Below are positions 1-9,953 of a stretch of 64,000 nucleotides of DNA, piece by piece. The stretch's first letter is position 1. The number at the start of each line of letters is the position of its first letter. Location of the stretch: NCBI GenBank assembly GCA_022828595.1, contig JAKGHH010000001.1, positions 119,238,999 to 119,302,998 on the forward strand, given 5' to 3'. The notes beneath the pieces are model-generated. The model was not told the origin of the DNA. It searched no databases and worked only from the letters and a program-made list of their open reading frames with translations. A program made the translations under genes and the position numbers. This stretch comes from Nelumbo lutea. Taxonomy: Eukaryota > Streptophyta > Magnoliopsida > Proteales > Nelumbonaceae.

Positions 1-300
1 TGATATGAAGGGACAATTTGGAAAATACATCAATTCCGAAAAAGAGATTAGAAGGGATTGGAGTAGTAATTGATATGAAGAAAAATTTTGAAAAATAAAC
101 AATTTGGTCAAAAGTAATTACATGGGTATTTTGAACATTTTTGTGCTTTTTGTTAGAAGATTCTAATAGAGGGTTTACTTGCAAATATGTAAAAAAGTTC
201 ATGGGAAGTGATCGCATTTACCAAACTTTTTTTTTTTTTTTGGGGGGGGGGGGCTTAGAAATGATCAAAAGTTTTACGAGAGGTTTTAGCAATTTACCCT
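1..300 (-). mobile_element. Long-TIR element (family L), cut by the window start
   Basis: This is the inner part and one end of a non-coding element with long inverted ends, in reverse orientation. The complete counterpart is at 45,517-46,064; only its 3' portion lies inside the window here. The diagnostic end contains two near-repeats of the pattern CCTCCCCT-AA-TTT (seen reversed here) and the word 'acttgcaa'. A poly-T run joined to a poly-G run sits at about 227-253. There is no coding potential. The superfamily is uncertain: the long inverted ends suggest a Mutator-like MITE, but I could not define a target duplication. Confidence 0.7.
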
Positions 301-980
301 TTCATTTATTTAAATAAATAAATAAAAACTAAAAGTACATGCTATGTTCTCAATAACCAATGTTGAGCCACATTAACCTTCATGAAGAGATTTTCAACTT
401 GCAAATGGATGAGCTATTTATTCTTTAAACTATTTTCATGTTTTTTTAAATATTTTTAACCTATTTCCATTGGTTCAGTTTTTGATCATTAAGGTAGCAG
501 ATGATTTTCTCTTCTTTATTCCCACCATATTGTGGGTTAACTTTTCATTTCTATTACCTTAAAATCCACAACATTGGATGGCAAGATATCTACAAGAGTA
601 ACTGATTTTTTTTTATGGCAGTTCATTGTAAGGTTTTCAACGGTTGAAGGAGCTAAAGTTGGATTTATTATATAGAAGTTAATTCTTGCAAAGATAACAA
701 GAATTCAAATAGAATTTTGATGAATGTAACTGATAAAATATATTAATTTTATTAATGAACAATAATAAATAAGAATAATAAGATTTTTATTAATTATCGT
801 TACCATTGCAAGAATTTTATCTAGACATATCTTTATATTAATGAACCATTATAAATGTGATAAATAAGAATAATTTTTATGGATGTAGAGATATAAAAAA
901 TTACAAAAAAAATGAAAATATAAGTGTAGAAATAATTTTTATAGATGTAGAAATATATATGTAAGATTCATAATTTTTTC
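301..980. other. AT-rich intergenic stretch, nothing coding seen
   Basis: About 680 bp of AT-rich sequence with no usable ORF. The stretch at 655-960 is a diverged relative of the segment that opens each array unit (sharing 'attcaaata' and 'taataaataagaataataag'). It also carries the sequence beginning 'atatctttatattaatg', which in the array lies upstream of the Helitron-like 3' ends. An identical copy is at 46,065-46,680. Confidence 0.6.
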
Positions 981-2040
981 GATAAATTGGTAAACCCCCC
1001 CCAAAGTTTTTTACCATTGTTGAAACCTCCCCTGAAGTTTGGTAATTGTAACCACCTCCCCTTAACTTTTTGACATGGTTGCAAGTAGGTTCTGTTAGTT
1101 AGAATACTCTAGCAAGAGGCACAAAAAATGTCCAAAATACTTGTGCAATTACTTTTGAGCAAAATGTTTATTTTCTAAAATTTCTCTTCATATCAACACT
1201 ACCCAAAGCACTTCCAATCTCTTTTTCTGAGATTGATTTATTTTTCAAAATTTTCCTTCACATCAATTGCTTATGCAATTTTAAACCCTTCTTTTTTGTT
1301 GTTCATAAGTTTTGTATTATTTTTACTGTAGAAACCAACCTCAATAGTAACTGCATGGGAATCTTTGACACATTTGTGCCTCTTGTTAAAGTATTTTAAC
1401 AAAGGGGATCTACTTGCAACTAGGGGGTGATCATTTCAGCATGTCTCTGCCCGGCCCGGAAATTTTGTACTTGGACCTGGGTTTTGTGTTCAGGCCTGGC
1501 CCGGTTCCAGGCCCACATCAGGCCCGCAAATTTTAGGGCCGGGGTTGGGCTTAATACTTCAATCTCGGCTCAAGCACAATCCGACCGACATATATTTAAA
1601 CTTACACATTTTGTGTATAATGTGTGCATGTTATTTTATAACATATTATATATTTTATATATAAATATTATAACTTTACATGTATAATTTATATCATATG
1701 TAATATTTATATTATATAATATATAAAATAAAAGTTTATATGCATGTTATGTCATTTAATATAAAATATTATAGATATGTAGTGTTTTATATATGAAAGA
1801 CATTGGCCCAGAATCGGGCCCGACCCAGGCCCAGGCCCGTGTAGACCTGGGCTAGGGCTTATGTTATAGGCTTGGAACCCTGAGTTGGGTCTGGCCCAAG
1901 CCTAAGCTATAGCCCTTATCATAAGTGCAAAGCCCGGCCTGTCCTAACCCATAATCACCCCTACTTGCAACTGTCAAAAAGTTTAGAGGAGGTAATTGCA
2001 GTTACCAAACTTCTGGAGGTTTCAAAAAGTTATTATAATT
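981..2040 (+). mobile_element. Long-TIR element (family L) interrupted by a small hAT MITE
   Basis: The left end (about 981-1,125) and the reverse complement of the right end (about 1,385-1,420 plus 1,972-2,040) share 'gaaacctcc', 'gaagtttggtaa', 'acctcc', 'aactttttgaca', 'gttgcaagtag' and 'aagaggcaca'. These are inverted ends of roughly 140 bp with two internal CCTCCCC-type subrepeats. The internal sequence at 1,345-1,375 ('agtaactgcatgggaatctt') is the uninterrupted form of the site where every array copy carries the hAT-type element. It is non-coding and MULE-like by structure only. Confidence 0.75.
1421..1963. mobile_element. Small hAT-type MITE with perfect 8-bp target duplication
   Basis: The element starts TAGGGGGTGATC and ends GATTATGGG...-type sequence reading ATCACCCCTA on the plus strand. 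It is flanked on both sides by CTTGCAAC (1,413-1,420 and 1,964-1,971). TA-GGGGTG ends with an 8-bp duplication are the hAT signature. Subterminal GC-rich 'gcccggcccg' motifs occur near both ends and the 543-bp interior is AT-rich and non-coding, so it must depend on transposase supplied elsewhere. Confidence 0.85.
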
Positions 2041-2111
2041 TTTAAATCAAATACCAATAATCAATCTTCTCAACTCCAAAAGTGCCTATGCACTAAAACA
2101 ATACATATATC

Positions 2112-3502
2112 TAGACCTGGCAATTGGGTTGGGTGGGTCAGGTCATGTTGGGTCAAAACACTTTTGGTCAATTTCAGATCGGGTTGAGTCAACCAATGCT
2201 AGACCCTAACCCTAAATGTTCGGGTTAGGGTTGACCCATAGGTCAATTTGGGTCATCCCTAATATAACTGAAATTTTAAAAGTAAAGATAACAATACATG
2301 AAAAATGCCAAAATTAAAGTAATTAACACTAAAGTTCCCAATATAAAATAAAAAAAGTTGAACATTTAACAATTCAAAGAAATAAACGATAAATAATAAA
2401 TATTAAATAGTAAAGATTAAAGAGTGAATGCTACTAACTAGAGGGAGATGGGGTTGGGAGGAAGGAAGCATGGGAGATTAAGAAGGATAAGGGGAAATAT
2501 TTAGTTGGTTATGGGTTACCTCTCATTTTGTAGCCCTTTACAAGATATCAAAAGAAAAAAAAAAACACAGAGGCATGATGCGAGGCATTCCACTACCTAA
2601 AGGTGTGAGGCGTAGTTTTGAACGCAAGAGACATAAGCCTCCCGAACATGTAGATCTGATTGTCCAAAGAACCGATTTGTTTGCTATTTTATGCATTTTT
2701 TTATAAATTTTGGTATTTTCTCCATTTTTTGCAAATCTCTAGTATTTTTCTGCATTTTTTTGAAAATTTTGGGTATTTTTCTACATTTCTGCAATTTTCT
2801 GTATTTTATATTATTTTTTTTGCATTTTTTGTAAATTTTTTGTATAATTTATGTATTTTTATTTCTGGTGTTTTCATGCATTTTCTGCATTGTTTTTCAT
2901 TTTTTATGAAAATTTTATGCATTCTTTCACTTTTTTATATTTTCTGAAATTTCTGGTATTTTCTGCATTTTTTTGCAAAATTTCTGTTATTTTTCTGAAT
3001 TTCCTGAAATTTGTCTACATAATTTCTGCAATTTCTAGTGTTTTCATGTGTTTCTGCAATTTTCTGGTATTTTCTACATTTTTTTCTGAATTTTTCTACA
3101 TAAGTTCTGCAATTTCTGATATTTTTTCTAAATTTTCTGCAATATTTCTGTCAGTTTTTTTCATTTTCTGCAAATTTTCTAGTAAGTTTTTGCAAAATTT
3201 TTGTATTTTCTACAAAGTTTTTGGTATTTTTTCTGCATAACTTTTGTATTTTTGGGTATACAAGTCAGCTCGACTCGTTTTTGCAATGTGGTAGCCTCGG
3301 TAGAGATTATTCTCTCAAAAATGTTATTTTCGAGTGTATGGGTTGGCCGACTCGTTTCTGTCACATGGCGGCCTTGAGAGATGATGGGTTTGTGGGTTAT
3401 GACCCTTTAAGAAGCATTGATTATGGGTCATGGTGAGTTGGTGGGTCAATATGGGTGGATTGATATTCAACCCTTACCCAACTCACCCATTTGCCACCCC
3501 TA
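2112..3502. mobile_element. hAT-like element with GGGTTGGGT-type ends
   Basis: The left end (TAGACCTGGCAATTGGGTT) and the reverse complement of the right end (TAGGGGTGGCAAATGGGTG) are inverted and of hAT type. The right flank 'ctcatgcaattaact' also occurs unbroken near 23,163, which supports the right boundary. The left flank does not show a matching 8-bp duplication, so the left side has been rearranged. The interior holds a purine-rich fragment shared with the LINE (2,440-2,500), the 3' part of a SINE-like repeat (about 2,510-2,575) and the T-rich minisatellite. The matching copy is 46,863-48,234, truncated on the left. Confidence 0.65.
2690..3255. repeat. Degenerate T-rich minisatellite
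   Basis: About 570 bp built from irregular repeats of words such as 'ttttctgcattttt', 'aaattttctggtatttt' and 'tttctacatttt'. Spacing is loose, 15-35 bp. The strand bias is extreme (T-rich on plus). Phenylalanine/isoleucine-rich open frames here are by-products of composition. The copy at 47,422-47,987 differs by several indels within the repeat while its flanks are nearly unchanged. Confidence 0.8.
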
Positions 3503-4361
3503 CTCATGCAATTAACTCATTGGAACTATTACAAATGGTTTTGCTCATGGTTTTAAAAGCTAACCCTAAAACAGATTGCTTTGGCCACTGGTTCTGGGTC
3601 AAATGGTCTGACTATCTAGTTCGAACCCTGGTTGGATGGAGCTGAAGTTGGATTTATCATATAGAAGTTAATTCTTGCAAAGGTAATGAGAATTCAAATA
3701 AAATTCTCACGAATGTAACTAATAAAAATTATTAATTTTATTAATAAACAATAAGAAGTTTTTTAATGATAAATAAGAATAATAAGAATTTTGTGAACTC
3801 TAGTTACAATAGCTAGAATTTTATTCGGACATATCTTTATATTAATGAACCATAATAATAGTAGGGGTGGAGTCAATTTTTTTAAACTTGGGGTACTTTA
3901 AAATATTTGTCATTTTACAAATAATAGCATACTTAATGCCATAGATGGATGGTATTTAAGATTCATAATTTTTGGTAAATTGATTGATAAAACGTACCTT
4001 GATCTTTTTGACCATTGCTGAAACCTCCCCTGAAATTTCGGTAGCTGTAACCACCTCCCCTTAATTTTTTTGACATAGTTGCAAGTAGGCCACCTCAGTT
4101 AGAATCCTCTAATAAGAAGCATGAATAATGTCCAAAATACCTAAGCAATTACTTTCAACCAAAATGTTTATTTTCCAAAATTTCTCTTCATATCAATCAC
4201 TACCCAAAGCACTTCCAATCTCTTTTCTAAAATTGATTTATTTTTCAAATTTTCCCTTCATAACAATTGCTTGAGCAATTTTATACCTTTTTTTTTTTTT
4301 TGTTGTTCATAAGGTTTGTATTATTTTTACTATAGAAACCAGCCTCAATAGTAATTGCATG

Positions 4362-4597
4362 TAGGGGTGCTCACGGTTCGGTTAATCAAAGCATGGGGTA
4401 TTTTTTCAAACCAAATTGGCCTGATTGGTTTTTTAAATATCCAAACCGAAACCGAACCAACGCAATTGGTTCACTAGTTTGGTTAACTGCAGTTTGATTT
4501 TTTGGTTTTTTATGCACGTATAATAGAAAAACCCTAAAAATGTTGGTGGTTGTTTTCGGTGTCGGACTGGTTGGTGCTGGTGGTTGCTGGCGGAGCC

Positions 4598-4633
<36 letters not shown>

Positions 4634-5135
4634 CAACTGCTTCAAAACCACCGCCCACTGACAGTCGACTGATGCTTCAGATGCTTCAAAACTACCAACG
4701 ACCCTGAATGCCATTGGTGCTGGTGGTTGGCGTGGGCTGTGTGGTAGTTTGAGAAATACTAAGAGTTGAAGATGATTAGAAGAGTAAGAGAGACTAAGAA
4801 GAGAACGAAGAGACTGGTGAGACAAGAGAAAAGATAGAGACTGAGAGAAGCTAAGAAGGTTTGGTTATGAATTTCAAACATCAAAGAGACAAAAAGGCTT
4901 GAGTGGTTCAGAATTTCGAAGAGAGTCTAGTAGTGGTAGATTGGGAGATTGGCAAAGTTTCGAAGAGAGTGAGACTGGTAGTTTGGCAGAGTGGCAGTCT
5001 GGCACTCTGGCAAACTGTCGAACTTTGAATTGGTTCAAAGAGAGGCTGAAATTGAAAGTCTCTCAGACTATCGAACCTTTTTGAAAAATAAAAAATATAA
5101 TATTATAATATATATATAATATACAAATATATATG

Positions 5136-5190
<55 letters not shown>

Positions 5191-5926
5191 TTGGTTCGGT
5201 CAACCATTGGTTTTTTTTTTAAATGGTTAATCGAAACCGAACTGGTTCATTTCGATAATATTAAAAAACTAAAAATTTTGGTTCAGTTTCGTTTAACCTT
5301 ATAAAAAAACCGGCAGTTAACTGAACCGACCAGTATATATACAATAATGTATATAATATATAATATTATATTTATATTTTACTTTTTAAAAAAATCGGCA
5401 GCCATAGGCACGCGCCTATGGCCTTCCGCCTTTCCCACATTTATCTTACACGTAACACGCATATCTTCTCAATTTTCCCCTTTCCCAAGTCCCAACACAC
5501 AATAGGTTGGTGCACACTTGCTGAGGGCGAGTGAATAAACCTATGCTTACACTGGGTTTTTCGATTCTCCCTTTTTTCGAAAAAATGAGATGCCTAAGTA
5601 GTAAGTAAAGGATTTTCAAAAATTTCAAATGGTGCACACTTCCCGAGGCTTAGTGAATGAACCTGGGTCACACTCTCCTTTTTAGCTTTCCCCTTATTCG
5701 AAAACTGAGATGTCTAAGTAATGGATTTTCAAAATTTTCAAATTTATTATTTCCCACTTCCAAGCGTTGTTTGACTGTCACTGTCTCTCTCATTTCTCAT
5801 CTTCGTGGCTCTGCCACCTCTTAGGCTTTCACTTCAGGTGACAACAACCACCAACTGGTTCAAATAGGCAAATCATCTGCCACCACTTCGCCCTCGCAGG
5901 CTCGCCCCTCTACCATGCTTGCTTAG

Positions 5927-5958
<32 letters not shown>

Positions 5959-6119
5959 GAGTGCAAATAAAAAAACCAAACCGAGGTTAACCGATCCACT
6001 GGTTAACTGGTTACATCGGTTTTGGTTTCAGTTCATATTTTAAAAAAATCAATCAGGTCGGTTTAGTTCAAGAAAAAACCCCACAGTTTGGATAATCGAA
6101 CTGTGAGCCCCTACCCCTA
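4362..6119 (+). mobile_element. Nested hAT-type element E1 (full-length, non-autonomous)
   Basis: It starts TAGGGGTGCTCACGGTTCGG and ends ...CCGTGAGCCCCTACCCCTA (ends are inverted, with GGTTCGGTTAA-type subterminal repeats). The flanks are attgcatg (4,354-4,361) and atggcatg (6,120-6,127), an 8-bp duplication with one mismatch that is exact in copy E4. The length is 1,758 bp. The interior has an (AG)n run at 4,601-4,630, a (TA)n run at 5,131-5,188, purine-rich imperfect repeats (4,740-5,085) and a pyrimidine-rich part (5,400-5,930). No transposase ORF is present; serine/leucine-rich reading frames on the minus strand come from the (AG)n run. Confidence 0.85.
5131..5188. repeat. (TA)n microsatellite in E1
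   Basis: An almost uninterrupted TA run of over 50 bp. Equivalent runs in the other nested copies differ in length: about 11,609-11,649 in E3 and about 58,165-58,204 in E7, short in E2 and E6. The position is therefore useful for telling array units apart. Confidence 0.9.
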
Positions 6120-6986
6120 ATGGCATGGGCATCTTTGACACATTTAACAAAGGGAATCTACTTGCAATTATGTCAAAAAGTTCAGATGAGGTAATTGCAA
6201 TTACCAAACTTTAGGAGGTTCCAACAAGTTATCATAATTTTTAAATCAAATGACCAATAATCAATCTTCTCTCGACTCCAAAAGTGCATGTGCACTAAAA
6301 CAATACAAACATCTAGACCTATCAATACATACATTTAAAACCACCGCCCACTAGCAGTCCACAGATGCTTCAAAATGACCAACATGGTGCTGGTGGTGTG
6401 TCGCAAGCCGTGCGGCAGTCTGAGAAATACTAAGAGTCGAAGAAGATTAGAAGAGTAAGAGAGAATCAGAAGAGAACGGAGAGACTAGAGAGACAAAAGA
6501 AAAGACAAAGAGTGAGAGAAGCTGAGAAGGTTTGGTTTCGAATATCAAACATCAAAGAGACAAAAAGGCTTGAGTGGTTCCGAGTTTCGAAAAGAGTCTG
6601 GTAGTGGTAATTGGGAAACTAGCAAAGTTTTTAAAGAGAGTGAGACTGGTAGTTTGGCACTTTGGTAGACTACCAAACTTTCAATTGGTTCAGAGGGAGG
6701 ATGCAATTCAAAGTCTCTCAGACTACCGAACCATTTTGAAAAATAAAAAATATAATAAAATGCATATATTATATTATATAAATATTATATATATATATAA
6801 TGAGAATTCAAATAAAATTCTCAGGAATGTAAATAATAAAAATTATTAATAAACAATAATAAATAAGAATAATAGGAAGTTTTTTAATGATAAATAAGAA
6901 TAATAAGAATTTTGTGAACTCTGGTTACAATAGCTAGAATTTTTATTGCAAAAATAAATATATTATATACTATCATCATCACAAAA

Positions 6987-7020
6987 TTTGTCACGTGCAA
7001 AGCACGTACACAAATACTAG
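6987..7020 (+). mobile_element. Helitron-like 3' terminus
   Basis: A perfect stem ACGTGC / GCACGT with an AAA loop is followed nine bases later by CTAG and then a T. A short GC-containing hairpin just upstream of a terminal CTAG, inserted before T, is the structural signature of Helitron 3' ends. I could not identify a matching 5' TC terminus with confidence, and no Rep/helicase coding sequence is present, so at most this is a short non-autonomous copy. Related ends lie at 48,712, 53,501 and 56,723, with a degenerate one at about 10,180. Confidence 0.55.
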
Positions 7021-7703
7021 TATGTGTAAAACAAATTAGACCATCTCTTCTTGTATTACAGTCGTCTCTATTTTATGTAAACAGTTTCTATTTGGAAAAA
7101 TTAATGAAGGATGAAGGTTAAAATAGTCTTTCTAAACTTTTTGGTATTAGTTAATGATGATTGTAATTTACTAGAACATTTAAGAGCTCTTTATGACAAT
7201 TTCTAAATAGTAGGGGTGGAGTCAATTTTTTTAAAACTTTGGGGTAATTTAAAATATTTGTCATTTTACAAATAATAGCATACTTAATGCAATAGATGGA
7301 TGGTAATTAAGAATCAGAATCTTTCGGTAAATTGATAAATCATACCTTGATGTTTTTGACCATTGCTGAAACCTCCCCTGAATTTCGGTAATTGTATTCA
7401 CCTACCCTTAAATTTTTGACATAGATTGAAGTAGGCCCCCTCAGTTAGAATCCTCTAATAAGAGGCACGGATAATGTCCAAAATACCTATGCAATTACTT
7501 TCGACCAAAATGTTAATTTTCCAAAATTTCTCTTCATATCCATCACTACCTAAAGCACTTCCAATCTCTTTTCTAAAATTGATTTATTTTTTCAAATTTT
7601 CCCTTCATAACAATTGCTTAAGCAATTTTAAACCTTTTTTTTTGTAGTTCATAAGGATTATATTATTTTTACTATAGAAATCAGCCTCAATAGTAATTGC
7701 ATG

Positions 7704-7853
7704 TAGGGGTGCTCACGGTTCGGTTAATCGAACCATGGGATATTTTTTCCAAACCGAATTGGCCTGATCGGTTTTTCAAATATGCAAACCGAAACCGGAC
7801 CGACGAAATTGGTGGTTGCTGTCAGTGTCGGACTTGTTGGTGCTAGCGGAGCC

Positions 7854-7899
<46 letters not shown>

Positions 7900-9297
7900 C
7901 AGATGCTTCAAAACCACCACCATTGATAGTCGACTGATGCTTTAGATGCTTCAAAACTACCAACAACCCTGAATGCCGTTGGTGTTGGTGGTTCGCCCGG
8001 GCTATGTGGCAGTTTGAGAAATACTAAGAGTTGAAGATGATTAGAAGAGTATGAGATACTGAGAAGAGAATGAAGAGTTTGGAGAGACAAGAGAAAAGCC
8101 AGAGAGTGAGAGAAGTTAAGAAGGTTTGGGTTTGAATTTCAAACATCAAAGAGACAAAATGGCTTGAGTGGTTCTGAGTTTCGAAGAGAGTCTAGCAGGG
8201 GTAGATTGGGAGACTGGCAAAGTTTCGAAGAGAGTGAGACTGGTAGTCTGGTAGTGTGGCAGTCTGGCACTTTGGAATACTGTCGAACTTTGAATTGGTT
8301 CAAAGATTGGCTGAAATTGAAAGTCTCTCATACTATCAAACCTTTTTGAAAAATAAAAAATATAATATAATATATATAATACTACAAATATATTATTATT
8401 ATTATTATATATATATATAAGTTGGTTCGGTTAATCATTGTTTTTTTTTAAATGGTTAACTGAAACTGAACTGGTTCGTTTTGATATTCCTAAAAAACTA
8501 AAAATTTCGATTCGGTTTCATTGAACCTTATAAAAAAACCGGCGGTTAACCGAACCGACCGGGATATAAACAATAATATATATAATATATAATATAATAT
8601 TTATATTTTTTACTTTTTTAAAAAAACGGCGGCCACATGCGCACGCCTATGGACTTCCGTCTTTCCCTCTTTTATCTTACACGTAACACGAATATCGTTT
8701 CAATTTTCCCCTTTCCCAAGTCCAAACACCGAACAGGTTGGGGTACACTTGTTGAGGCTGAGTGAATAAACATATGCTTACACTGGCTTTTTTCGATTTT
8801 CCCCTTCTTCGAAAAATGAGATGCCTAAGTAGTAAGTAAAGGATTTTCAAAAATTTCAAATGGTGCACACTTCCCGAGGCTTAGTGAATGAACCTGGGTC
8901 ACACTCTCCTTTTTAGCTTTCCCCTTATTCGAAAACTGAGATGTCTAAGTAATGGATTTTCAAAATTTTCAAATTTATTATTTCCCACTTCCAAGCTTTG
9001 CTTGAACTGTCTCTGTTTCCCTCATTTCTCATCTTCGTGGCTCTGCCACCTCTTAGGCTTTCACTTCAGGTGACAACAACCACCAACTGGTTCAAATAGG
9101 CAAATCATCTGCCACCACTTCGCCCTCGCAGGCTCGCCCCTCTACCATGCTTGCTTAGTCTTTTTTTTTATTTGAGTGCATAAAAAAACCAAACCGTGGT
9201 TAACCGATCCACTGGTTAACTGGTTACATCGGTTTGGTTTCAGTTCATATTAAAAAAAAATCAATCAGGTTGGTTCGGTTCAAGAAAAATCCCACAG
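7704..9297 (+). mobile_element. Nested hAT-type element E2, 3' end deleted
   Basis: The 5' end TAGGGGTGCTCACGGTTCGG at 7,704 is preceded by attgcatg. The interior matches E1, with a long (AG)n run at 7,856-7,896. The sequence stops at 'cccacag' and jumps into the L right end, so the 3' terminal repeat and its target duplication are missing. Confidence 0.8.
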
Positions 9298-9953
9298 ATG
9301 AGGTAATTGCAATTATGTCAAAAAGTTCAGATGAGGTAATTGCAATTACCAAACTTTAGGAGGTTTCAACAAGTTACCATAATTTTTAAATCAAATGACC
9401 AATAATCAATCATCTCGACTCCAAAAGTGCATGTGCACTAAAACAATAGATACATCTAGACCTAACAATACATACATTTAAAACCACTGCCCACTGGCAG
9501 TCCAAAAATGCTTTAGATGCTTCAAAACAACCAACGTGGTGTTGGTGGTTGTCACATGCTGTGCGACAGTCTGAGAAATACTTAGAGTCGAAGAAGATTA
9601 GAAGAGTAAGAGAGAATCAGAAGAGAACGGAGAGACTAGAGAGACAAAAGAAAAGACAAAGAGTGAGAGAAGCTGAGAAGGTTTGGTTTCGAATATCAAA
9701 CATCAAAGAGACAAAAAGGCTTGAGTGGTTCAAGTTTCAAAAAGAGCTTTGGCAGTGTAAATTGGGAGACTGGCAAAGTTTCGAAGAGAGTGAGACTGGT
9801 AGTCTGGCACTCTGGCAGACTACCAAACTTTCAATTGGTTCAAAGGGAGGATGCAATTCAAAGTCTCTCAGACTACCGAACCATTTTGAAAAATAAAAAA
9901 TATAATAAAATGCATATATTATATTATATAAATATTATATATATATATATAAT

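Larger units (their letters stand above)
1..3843. repeat. Left copy (A) of a tandem segmental duplication, first block
   Basis: Positions 1-1,145 and 2,132-3,843 match 45,769-48,575 almost base for base, in the same order and orientation. The other copy lacks 1,146-2,131 and a 60-bp piece near 878-937 that lies between short direct repeats. The match reaches the first base of the window, so the true left breakpoint is outside it. Together with 12,633-14,920 (matched at 58,881-61,166) this indicates a ~45.8-kb tandem duplication. Confidence 0.9.
3688..6801 (+). repeat. Array unit A1
   Basis: The first unit contains the L element (about 3,974-6,240) with the full nested hAT-type element, then the purine-rich segment (about 6,382-6,745). 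It lacks about 305 bp after 3,846 that the B1 unit has (48,590-48,895), and with it the Helitron-like end. The join is 'ataat' to 'agtagggg'. Confidence 0.8.
6802..9953 (+). repeat. Array unit A2
   Basis: This unit has the opening AT-rich segment, a Helitron-like 3' end at 7,020, the L element (about 7,326-9,385) with nested element E2, and the purine-rich segment (about 9,535-9,890). The right end of E2 is deleted and a short part of the L right end is duplicated at 9,298-9,345, where 'atgaggtaattgcaatta' occurs twice. Confidence 0.8.

Noticed and set aside
2195..2240. Telomere-like 'accctaaccctaaatg' and 'gggttagggtt'
   Set aside because: Only about two irregular units in each direction, within a GGGTTGGGT-type hAT-like end; not an interstitial telomere array.
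2660..3240. Phenylalanine/isoleucine-rich open frames (also 47,586-47,972)
   Set aside because: They follow only from the T-rich minisatellite; the frame shifts between the two copies and no domain or start context is conserved.
4386..4825. Minus-strand frames with SLSLSLSL stretches, repeated in every array unit
   Set aside because: Produced by the (AG)n microsatellite inside the nested element. Lengths and frames vary between units, and no transposase motif is seen.
6574..6849. Possible autonomous transposase for the array elements
   Set aside because: Short frames across nested elements and purine-rich segments carry no hAT dimerisation (hATC) or BED zinc-finger motif; all copies appear non-autonomous.
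9549..9896. Plus-strand basic frame 'SEKYLESKKIRRVRENQKRTE', also at 52,877 and 56,106
   Set aside because: It looks conserved because the DNA was recently duplicated. The purine-rich strand naturally encodes K/R/E, the opposite strand is equally open, and there is no family match.
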